Source of the DNA: Brevibacterium aurantiacum
GTDB taxonomy: Bacteria; Actinomycetota; Actinomycetes; Actinomycetales; Brevibacteriaceae
Length of the DNA stretch: 64,000 nt
Reading direction: 5' to 3'
Assembly (NCBI RefSeq): GCF_900169065.1
Contig: NZ_FXZB01000004.1
Span: forward strand, 62,001 to 126,000
Shown here: positions 27,827 through 34,516 of the stretch, piece by piece
Layout: the number at the start of each line of letters is the position of its first letter
Position numbering within the stretch: the first letter of the stretch is position 1
Program-made: the position numbers and the translations under genes
Notes under the pieces: model-generated
Database searches by the model: none
What the model saw: the letters and a program-made list of their open reading frames with translations, nothing else
What the model was told of the DNA's origin: nothing

Positions 27827-28726
27827 TCAGGCGACGGTGTCGAGGCCTGCTGCGGTGAGGAGACCTCGGAGCTCCTCACGATGCTCCGAGGCCAGCGGCA
27901 GAATCGGTCCACGTGTCGGTCCTGCCGGCAGCCCGACGAGCTCGACCCCGGTCTTCACCCCGCAGGCGTAGCTGTGGGATTCGAGGAAGACGCAGATCGG
28001 ATGGATCTTCTTCCACAGGTCCCGCGCCCGGGGCATGTCGACGTCGACAGCCAGCGCAGAGTACAGATCGGTGCACAGGCGGGGAATGAAGCTGGCGGCT
28101 CCCCACACTCCGGCACCGGTTCCGAGTGCCAGTGCGGCGAAGGTCAACGTGTCGCAGCCGTTGATGGGCTGGATGTCGTCGGAGTGGTTCAGGTAGACCG
28201 AGGTGAACTTGGAGAAGTCGCCGCTGGTGTCCTTGAAGTTCGCGACTCTTCCTTCCCGACCAAGACGTCCGAACTCTTCGGCGCTGAGCTCAAGGCCTGT
28301 GGCATCCGGGATGTTGTAGAACATGATCGGGATGTCGACGACGTCCGAGATCGCCCGATAGTGCACGAGGATCTCTTCGAATGAAGGAGTGTCGTAGAAG
28401 GGAGGCACGATCATCAGAGCATCGGCTCCGGCTTCCTCGGCATCTCGGCTGAGCTCGATGGTCTCTGCTGTCGACAGTGCCCCCGTGCCGGCGACCACGG
28501 GCACGCGCCCGGCGGCGGCTTCGATGTACGCACGGTTGCAGGCCTTGCGCTCTGCGACCGTGAGAGCCGTGAACTCTCCGGTCGAGCCGCCCGGAACCAG
28601 ACCGTGGACACCGTTGGAGATCATGTGCTCGACCTGAGCTGAGATACCGGCGATATCGATCTCGGCACCATCAGAGCTGAATGGGGTGATGCACGCGGCG
28701 TAGATGCCGGTGAAGGTGGTCGTCAT
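27827..28726 (-). CDS. DapA-family lyase, probable 1-pyrroline-4-hydroxy-2-carboxylate deaminase
   Basis: A 299-residue class I aldolase-like enzyme of the dihydrodipicolinate synthase/N-acetylneuraminate lyase family. The Schiff-base lysine is Lys165 (NFKDTSG), the catalytic tyrosine is Tyr137 (FYNIP), and the carboxylate-binding loop is GGSTGEF (46-52). Within an operon containing a hydroxyproline-type epimerase and a D-amino acid oxidase, the expected reaction is deamination and dehydration of 1-pyrroline-4-hydroxy-2-carboxylate to 2-oxoglutarate semialdehyde. That role rests on context; sequence alone gives only the fold and mechanism. It lies 34 bp before the racemase-family gene and 57 bp after the oxidase gene. 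Confidence 0.83.
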   Translation of the reverse strand: MTTTFTGIYAACITPFSSDGAEIDIAGISAQVEHMISNGVHGLVPGGSTGEFTALTVAERKACNRAYIEAAAGRVPVVAGTGALSTAETIELSRDAEEAGADALMIVPPFYDTPSFEEILVHYRAISDVVDIPIMFYNIPDATGLELSAEEFGRLGREGRVANFKDTSGDFSKFTSVYLNHSDDIQPINGCDTLTFAALALGTGAGVWGAASFIPRLCTDLYSALAVDVDMPRARDLWKKIHPICVFLESHSYACGVKTGVELVGLPAGPTRGPILPLASEHREELRGLLTAAGLDTVA

Positions 28727-28783
28727 GGTGGTGGCCTTTCAACTGGTGTTCGTCGTTCGGCGTCGAACGGCGGGGTGAGGCGA

Positions 28784-30034
28784 TCAGAATCGCTGCGGCG
28801 ATATCCGCGCGAGGAGATCGGTGCTGAGGCTGGAGGAGCGGTCGAGCATGATGTCGGTAAGCACTTTCGCCGAGGCTGGGGCCAGGGTCAGCCCCAACAT
28901 CGAGTGCCCGGAATTGATGTAGGCGTTCTTCGCGGTTCCCAGACCGCCGATCACCGGAAGCCCATCCGGTGTCATCGGCCGTGAGCCCGCCCATGGGGCT
29001 CGCTCGCGGGTCGGGTTCTCGCCCCAGTCCCGGAATGACTGGCGGGCGGCTTGGCGAATGGCTTCGACGCGGATGTCGTTGACATCGTCATTGCGGCTGC
29101 CGAACTCCATCGTTCCCGCCAGACGCAGCATGCCGTTGAGCGGAGTGACTGCGACTCTCGTGTCTTCGAGAGTCAGGGAGGTTCTGAGCTCTATCGGCGC
29201 CGGAGAGTAGTCGATGCTGTACCCCTTGCCGGAGTAGATGGGCAGCCTGCCTCCGAGCTCAGACGCGAGTGCGCCGGTCGGGACACCCGCAGCCACGACG
29301 ACGGCATCGGCTGCGATGACTTCCGCATCAGTGGTGACGACCGCAGTCACTGTGTCACCGGTGCGCACGAAGCTGCGCACACTGACTCCTTCGCACACCT
29401 TCACTCCGAGCTCGCTCAACTTCCCCAGCAGTCCGCGGGTCAGGGAGTCGGGCTCTATCTGGCGATCGGAGGGAAAGTAGATTCCATGGCGAATGCGGTC
29501 GCTCAGGGCCGGCTCTGCTGCCAGCAGGTCATCACCGTGAAGCTCTTCGCCGATATATCCGGCCGAGGCGAAGGCTGGCAACGTCTGCCTGTGCTCGTCG
29601 AATCGAGCGGTGGTCTCAAAGGCGAGGAGAACTCCTCGAGCATGCATCTCGAAATCGATGCCCTGGCGCTGGTAGTCGTCGAAGAGCGCATTCGCGTCTT
29701 CTCCCAGCCGCAGGTGCACGTCGAGTCCGGCCTCGAAGTCCCGGGCATTGCAGTGCCGGGCCATGCGGAGCAGGAAGCTCAGATAGCCGGGGGCCACGGA
29801 CGGTTTGATCGACAGGGGGCTGTCGGGTCTGAGCATCCATCTGATGCCTTGCAGCAAGACACCAGGCCCTGGCACCGGAGTGCTTTCCGCCAGCGCCACT
29901 TTTGCGGCATTGCCGTGGGATGCACCGGCGCCGCACTTTCCTGCTTCGAGGAGGGTGACCTCACAGCCGGCACTCGCCAATTCATAGGCGCTGGTCAGCC
30001 CGACCACTCCACCACCGACAACGACTACCTTCAT
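28784..30034 (-). CDS. FAD-dependent D-amino acid oxidase/dehydrogenase (DadA-like)
   Basis: A 416-residue flavoprotein of the DAO family. The N-terminal dinucleotide-binding motif is VVVGGGVVGLTSAYELA with the acidic strand end LLEAG. A second FAD contact is VVVAAGVPTGAL, and the C-terminus has GLTLAPASAKVLTDIM after YINSGHSMLG. RPMTPDGLPVIGGLG is the usual DadA-type segment. The pathway role expected from neighbours is oxidation of cis-4-hydroxy-D-proline to 1-pyrroline-4-hydroxy-2-carboxylate. First gene of the minus-strand operon oxidase-lyase-racemase-SDR-SDR. A perfect operator-like inverted repeat lies 55 bp upstream of its start. Confidence 0.87.
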   Translation of the reverse strand: MKVVVVGGGVVGLTSAYELASAGCEVTLLEAGKCGAGASHGNAAKVALAESTPVPGPGVLLQGIRWMLRPDSPLSIKPSVAPGYLSFLLRMARHCNARDFEAGLDVHLRLGEDANALFDDYQRQGIDFEMHARGVLLAFETTARFDEHRQTLPAFASAGYIGEELHGDDLLAAEPALSDRIRHGIYFPSDRQIEPDSLTRGLLGKLSELGVKVCEGVSVRSFVRTGDTVTAVVTTDAEVIAADAVVVAAGVPTGALASELGGRLPIYSGKGYSIDYSPAPIELRTSLTLEDTRVAVTPLNGMLRLAGTMEFGSRNDDVNDIRVEAIRQAARQSFRDWGENPTRERAPWAGSRPMTPDGLPVIGGLGTAKNAYINSGHSMLGLTLAPASAKVLTDIMLDRSSSLSTDLLARISPQRF

Positions 30035-30088
30035 GCAGGTCTCCCTCAGTGTCGACTGCGACCGCCGCTGGCCGCAGCCTCAGGCCGC

Positions 30089-30109
30089 AGGGATTGTATG
30101 ACAATCCCT
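30089..30109. promoter_or_regulatory. GntR/FCD-type operator, site C (oxidase operon)
   Basis: AGGGATTG (30089-30096) and CAATCCCT (30102-30109) form a perfect 8-bp-arm inverted repeat around TATGA, enclosing TTGTATGACAA. On the minus strand it includes TACAAT, a possible -10 box, so a bound repressor would block transcription of the oxidase operon. Confidence 0.65.
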
Positions 30110-30222
30110 CTGAGGTTTACGCTACGCACTCGATCTGACCGCGTCAATGCTCTTCGGCACAGAGTTTCCTGACGGCCTCCACCACGGGTGGAGCGACTCC
30201 CCCGATCACGCCTCGGGACCGG

Positions 30223-30978
30223 TCATTCAGCCGAGCCGGGAGCCAGCAGTGCCAGCTCCTGCGCACTGTCCATGGTGTGTACGTCGAGAGCAGTGCGGAT
30301 CTGCGCCGGATCGCCGGTGCGAATCGCGCGCATCAGTGCCGCATGGATGGCATGAGCCCGTGCGGGATTCGTCCGGGTGAACTGGTCATAGGCCAAGACG
30401 ATGGTCATCTGGGCCTCCATCACCGGCCAGATGCGCATGAGCAGATAGTTGTCCGCCGCTTCCCAGATGCCCCGGTGGAATTCCACGTGCGCCTCGTGAA
30501 GAGCCAGCGGATCCGATCCCGCTGTCGCCTTCTCGAACTTCCGCCATGCCGCCTCCAGCACGGCCATGCGCTGCCCAGACTGGTCGGCGAGAATCTCGCT
30601 GATCGCCTCCGTGTCGAGGGCGACCCTGACTCGAGCGATCTCCAGAAGGGAATCGGCCTCAATATCGGCCACGCGAAGGCCCCGATAGGCCTCCTGAATG
30701 AGAAAGCCGTCCCTGGCCATCTGATTGAGCGCCTCGCGAGCGGTGGGGCGACTCACGTCGAGAGAAGAGGTGATTTCTGCTTCGATGATGCGTTGGCCCG
30801 GGCGGATCTCGCCGAGGATGATCCGCCTTTTGATTGCATCGACGACGCGCTGCCTGCGTTCCGTGTTGGACGCAGGAGTCCGTGCCGCGCTCGAGGAAGA
30901 GTCCAGCGGGGCCTGCGATGCCGACGTGCCTGCCGTTGGGCGTCCCACGGTATTCTTCGTTGATTTCGATGAGTCCAC
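30223..30978 (-). CDS. GntR-family regulator, FCD (FadR) subfamily
   Basis: A 251-residue transcription factor. Start GTG 30978 is chosen because AGGAGG lies eight bases upstream; the frame is open much further 5' but into the neighbouring gene on the wrong frame. A Ser/Thr-rich lead of about 40 residues precedes the winged helix, which includes AIKRRIILGEIRPGQRIIEA and LDVSRPTAREALNQMARDGF. The C-terminal all-helical FCD domain binds the effector and carries metal-binding-type His residues (EAHVEFHRGIWEAA and HAIHAALMRAI). It is downstream of an SDR gene on the same strand. The shared motif TTGTNTGACAA upstream of three transcription units is very likely its binding site, and the inducer is probably a hydroxyproline-pathway metabolite. 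Confidence 0.9.
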   Translation of the reverse strand: MDSSKSTKNTVGRPTAGTSASQAPLDSSSSAARTPASNTERRQRVVDAIKRRIILGEIRPGQRIIEAEITSSLDVSRPTAREALNQMARDGFLIQEAYRGLRVADIEADSLLEIARVRVALDTEAISEILADQSGQRMAVLEAAWRKFEKATAGSDPLALHEAHVEFHRGIWEAADNYLLMRIWPVMEAQMTIVLAYDQFTRTNPARAHAIHAALMRAIRTGDPAQIRTALDVHTMDSAQELALLAPGSAE

Positions 30979-31033
30979 TCCGACGCCTCCTGATCGGTAT
31001 CGATTGTTGAGTTCGGTCGAATCACGGACTGGG

Positions 31034-31627
31034 TCAGACAGATAGAACCCTGCCGGTGACGTTTCCTTCGACGGAGCGCACGAAGGCCGCAGCAACCTGT
31101 TCGTCAGTAACCGGGACCATTCCCGCGAATGCGTCGTGGAAGTGCGGGGAGTTCGCCAGCACATTGGGGCTGACCGCGTTGATCCGGATGCCGCGCGGAA
31201 GCTCAGGTGCTGCGGAGATGACGAACGATTCGACGGCGCCGTTGACCAATGCTGCCGCAGCGGCAGTCGGCACAGGCTCCCGGCTGAGCACACCGGTGGT
31301 GACAGTGATCGAACCACCGTCATTAAGGTAGTCGAGGCCCTGCGTGACGAATTCGACCTGCCCCAGGGCCTTTGATGTGAAGGCCTCCAGATAGTCTTCA
31401 CGCGAAAGTTCGGTGACCGGCTTGAATGCCGCGGCACCGACCGCGACGACGATGGCATCGACTCGCCCGACGGCCTTGAGCAGCGCAGCGATCGATTCAG
31501 GGTCCGAGGTATCAACTCCGGGATCTGTCGACCGCGAGGCTGCGATGACCTGGTGCCCTCGGGTTTCCAGTTCGGCTCGAGCAACTCCTCCGACGTGCCC
31601 TGCTGCTCCGACCACCAAGATCTTCAT
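31034..31627 (-). CDS. Short SDR-family oxidoreductase 3
   Basis: A 197-residue protein from ATG 31627 (GAGGG upstream), of the short 'SDR family' type with an NAD(P)-binding start MKILVVGAAGHVGGVARAEL. It is about 50 residues shorter than classical SDRs. The catalytic Tyr-x-x-x-Lys is not in its usual place; the SITVTTGV and ALVNGAVESFVISAA segments align with that region but lack YxxxK. Short relatives act as reductases of unknown substrate. It probably forms a two-gene unit with the GntR regulator 55 bp downstream, under an operator-like repeat at 31666-31684. Confidence 0.75.
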   Translation of the reverse strand: MKILVVGAAGHVGGVARAELETRGHQVIAASRSTDPGVDTSDPESIAALLKAVGRVDAIVVAVGAAAFKPVTELSREDYLEAFTSKALGQVEFVTQGLDYLNDGGSITVTTGVLSREPVPTAAAAALVNGAVESFVISAAPELPRGIRINAVSPNVLANSPHFHDAFAGMVPVTDEQVAAAFVRSVEGNVTGRVLSV

Positions 31628-31665
31628 GACACTGCCCTCTCGTAGACGCAAATGTCAGCCAACAC

Positions 31666-31684
31666 AGGATTGACTGACAATCCT
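31666..31684. promoter_or_regulatory. GntR/FCD-type operator, site D (SDR-GntR unit)
   Basis: AGGATTG (31666-31672) and CAATCCT (31678-31684) are perfect inverted arms around ACTGA, nearly identical to site C. The site lies 39 bp upstream of the SDR start, so the GntR gene is probably autoregulated. Confidence 0.6.
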
Positions 31685-31783
31685 GAGCCTAAAGGATCGG
31701 GGCCGATCACACCAGAGTCTGGATGCCAGTGTGAGTGGGAGTCTGGCGTGAGCCTAGGCACGCGGCGGGAGCGAGCGCACGAA

Positions 31784-31826
31784 AAACCCCCGCCTGCCCA
31801 GTGTTCACCTGGTCAGACGGGGGTTT
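31784..31826 (-). terminator. Terminator downstream of tRNA-Ser(GCT)
   Basis: AAACCCCCG (31784-31792) pairs with CGGGGGTTT (31818-31826), with imperfect pairing extending inward. On the minus strand it ends in a T-run and lies ten bases past the tRNA 3' end; it can also act on the other strand. Confidence 0.85.
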
Positions 31827-31835
31827 CGAACAACG

Positions 31836-31924
31836 CGGAGTCGGAGGGATTTGAACCCTCGGTCCCCAGTTCAAGGGACTTCACCTTAGCAGGGTGACGC
31901 TTTCGGCCGCTCAGCCACGACTCC
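31836..31924 (-). tRNA. tRNA-Ser (anticodon GCT)
   Basis: An 89-nt class II tRNA on the minus strand. The acceptor stem GGAGTCG (31918-31924) pairs with 31837-31843, and the discriminator is G. The anticodon stem TCACC/GGTGA encloses CTGCTAA with anticodon GCT (31888-31890). It has the long variable arm expected for serine tRNA and a T-loop GGTTCAAATCC. It reads AGC/AGU codons. Confidence 0.97.
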
Positions 31925-32305
31925 AAATACTGACTCGATGCCACTCTGCGAAGAGAGCGTCGAATCTGCAGTTTGCACTACGGGGAACAGCCTATGCGAA
32001 ACCAATGGCGAAGAGCAAAATGTGCGGGCAAAGAGTGGCCTTGATCATAAACATCTCAGGGGTGGATCGCCGAATAGAAGGGGATGGCGACCAGACTCCC
32101 ATGCTCACGTACACGCGAATTCCAGCATTCATCAATGTACAAGCGTAAAATCGATCTGAAGTGCTCTGCGGTTTGCTCTCTGACGGGTTCGGGAACGATG
32201 CTACGGAGGTGCCCCCTGCGCTGACATCGTCCACGATGCGCGCCGATGGCCTGCATCGTGAGCAACGCATATAGCACGAGACGTAATTTATGAGGAGTTA
32301 AGAAC
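31925..32305. other. Intergenic region before the LytR-CpsA-Psr gene
   Basis: A 381-bp stretch with lower GC content than its neighbours. Short open frames on both strands have no ribosome-binding sites and odd composition, so I do not call them. Near the 3' end lie three alternating copies of CATCGT/ACGATG (32225-32230, 32233-32238, 32254-32259) that can form two mutually exclusive hairpins. The tRNA-Ser promoter (minus) and the promoter of the downstream gene (plus) must both lie here. Confidence 0.5.
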
Positions 32306-34516
32306 TTGCCAGAGATTCCCCCTGACAAGCACGGGCCGAATGGGAACGACCCCAATTCACGCCCTGCTGGTCATCGGCTCCGCGCTTCTTCTCGTCCTCG
32401 ATTCCGCGGTGATGCCACAGCCAGTGACGATGGATCCAATTCGCTCCGCCCGACATCGCAGCCACAGACGCCGTCACAGTCGCAGTCGCAGTCACGAGCT
32501 CAGTCACAGTCCGGCCGGAGGCCCGCACAGTCTCAGAACTCGTCCTCAGCACAGAACCAGTCGAACTCTCAGCAGAACCAGTCGAAGGCACCGACACCTC
32601 GCCCGGTAGCGCCACGGACCCGCCGCGAAGCACGGATGCTTCGCGCAGCAGGAGCCAGCGGCGCCTCAGCAGCAGGTGTGGCATCGGCCGCCCAAGCACA
32701 CGATGACAAGGCCCGGGACCACAGCGCCTCCACAACGGAGCATTCCCCCGGCGCGCCAGCGACATTCGCTGCCGAGTCCAGCAGGCCCACCGGCGCACGG
32801 AACAACCGCCCCACCTCGGCGAGGGAATCAGCACATGATTTCGCCGACGAAGCGGAAGCACCTCAACGGCGCAGGGACCGCCGCGAGGCCGAGGCAGCGT
32901 CCGCGGACGAGGCTCCGCGCGCACGTCGCCACTCCTCACGAGTCGGGGAAGCCTTCCCCAGCCTTGTCGGCTGGACCTCGCTGAGCACGCTGCTCCCGGG
33001 CATCGGGCTGCTGCGCACACGTTTCCGTCCCCTGGGCTTCATCCTGCTCGGCGGATTCGTCCTCACCTTCCTCGTCGCTCTCGTCTACGTCCTCATCAAG
33101 GGACCGATCCGCGCGTTCGGCACCGTCGTCTCAAGTCCGACGATGTTGACCTTCCTCGCGATCGTCCTCGCCGTCATCGGCGTGATCTGGATCCTCGTGA
33201 TCGTGATCTCCCACTTCGGGCTGCGCAAAGGGCACCGCTATACCTCGTGGCAGAACAAGTTGGCCGGCGTGCTCGTCGTCTCTCTGGCGCTCATCATCGG
33301 CATTCCCTTCGGCGTCGGCTCGGTCTATTCCCGGGTCCAGGGCGATACGGTCTCGAGCCTGTTCGGCGACAGCACAGGACATTCCAAGAGCGCCGAGGAC
33401 CTCTGGGCCGACAAGCCCTACATCAACGTCTTCCTCATGGGCCGCGACAACGGCGATGACCGCGAGGGCACACGTCCCGACACCATGCTCGTCGCCTCCA
33501 TCGACACGAAGACAGGCAACACCGCCCTGATCTCAGTGCCGCGTAACCTCGCGTTCCCGATCTTCCCCGAAGGCAGCGAACTGGAGAAGGCTTGGCCCGA
33601 CGGCTTTCGGCCCACGGGCCAACCCTCGGTCGACCTCATCAACTCCGTCTGGCAGTGGGGCGAGGAGAACAAGGACAAGATCGGCGACACCCATGGCCTG
33701 GAGCCGGGTATGTTCACCACGATGCAGGCAGTCGAGGGTTCACTCGGCCTCAATCTCGATTACTGGGCTGCGGTCGACATGGCCGGGTTCGAAGACGTCG
33801 TCGATGCCATCGGCGGTGTGAAGATCGACGTCGAACGTCCCATCCCGATGGGCGGCGGCAAATCGATGTCTGGAGTCGCCAACGAGGTCTACGGCTGGGT
33901 CGACCCGGGCCCGCAGACACTCAAAGGCAAGGACGCACTCTGGTACGTCCGGTCGCGTGAAGGCAGCGACAACTACGACCGCATGTGCCGTCAGCAGCGC
34001 ATGATCAAAACAACCCTCGACCAGATCGATCCGCGCGAACTCGCGACGGCGTATCCGAAGCTCGCGAACTCAGCGACTCAGAACATCGCCACCTCGATCC
34101 CGCAGAACGAGGTCCCGGCCTTCATCGAACTCGCTGTCGCCATGCAGAAGGGCGACGTGACAACGGTGCAGATCAACAACGACGTCACCCCGACCTACGA
34201 CCCCGACTTCGACGTCCTCCACAAGTGGATCCTCGGCGAGGTCAAGGGCGCGTCCGATGGCGAAGAGACCGCGAAACCGACGAACAAGCCGACCACGGAT
34301 GAGGAGAAGGACACCGCCGAGGAGGCACCTTCGGAGGAGTCTCCCTCGGAGGAGGCATCTGCCGAGGACCAGCCCGCCGAAGAAGAGGGCGGCGAGCCCA
34401 CCGAGACCACGAAGCCCGGCGAGCCCAACGCCGAAGGCAAGTGCTACCCGAAGGGCTTCAAGCCCGGCGACGACTTCCCCGGCTATCCAGGCCCGGGAGC
34501 CGGAGATGAAGGGTGA
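32306..34516 (+). CDS. LytR-CpsA-Psr (LCP) family cell-wall ligase
   Basis: A 736-residue membrane protein. LCP enzymes transfer lipid-linked glycopolymers, such as teichoic acids or arabinogalactan, to peptidoglycan on the outer face. Start TTG 32306 follows GAGGAG by eight bases. Residues 1-220 are Gln/Ser/Arg-rich and disordered. About three hydrophobic segments follow (around residues 245-266, 276-300 and 318-340), more than the single helix of typical LCP proteins. The LCP domain starts near residue 370 (KPYINVFLMGRDN) and contains the lipid- and phosphate-binding residues in REGTRPDTMLVASID and VPRNL. RSREGSDNYDRMCRQQRMI is the late arginine motif. The C-terminus is an acidic Glu/Thr/Pro tail of about 90 residues ending in a short KCYPKGFKPGDDFPGYPG motif. 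Its stop overlaps the next gene's GTG. Confidence 0.88.
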   Translation: MPEIPPDKHGPNGNDPNSRPAGHRLRASSRPRFRGDATASDDGSNSLRPTSQPQTPSQSQSQSRAQSQSGRRPAQSQNSSSAQNQSNSQQNQSKAPTPRPVAPRTRREARMLRAAGASGASAAGVASAAQAHDDKARDHSASTTEHSPGAPATFAAESSRPTGARNNRPTSARESAHDFADEAEAPQRRRDRREAEAASADEAPRARRHSSRVGEAFPSLVGWTSLSTLLPGIGLLRTRFRPLGFILLGGFVLTFLVALVYVLIKGPIRAFGTVVSSPTMLTFLAIVLAVIGVIWILVIVISHFGLRKGHRYTSWQNKLAGVLVVSLALIIGIPFGVGSVYSRVQGDTVSSLFGDSTGHSKSAEDLWADKPYINVFLMGRDNGDDREGTRPDTMLVASIDTKTGNTALISVPRNLAFPIFPEGSELEKAWPDGFRPTGQPSVDLINSVWQWGEENKDKIGDTHGLEPGMFTTMQAVEGSLGLNLDYWAAVDMAGFEDVVDAIGGVKIDVERPIPMGGGKSMSGVANEVYGWVDPGPQTLKGKDALWYVRSREGSDNYDRMCRQQRMIKTTLDQIDPRELATAYPKLANSATQNIATSIPQNEVPAFIELAVAMQKGDVTTVQINNDVTPTYDPDFDVLHKWILGEVKGASDGEETAKPTNKPTTDEEKDTAEEAPSEESPSEEASAEDQPAEEEGGEPTETTKPGEPNAEGKCYPKGFKPGDDFPGYPGPGAGDEG

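Noticed and set aside
29051-30172. Plus-strand open frame of 373 codons
   Set aside because: Antisense to the FAD-dependent oxidase; composition is that of a GC-rich shadow frame.
31992-32355. Short minus-strand frames between tRNA-Ser and the LCP gene
   Set aside because: Composition is unlike neighbouring proteins, there is no ribosome-binding site, and they overlap the LCP start.
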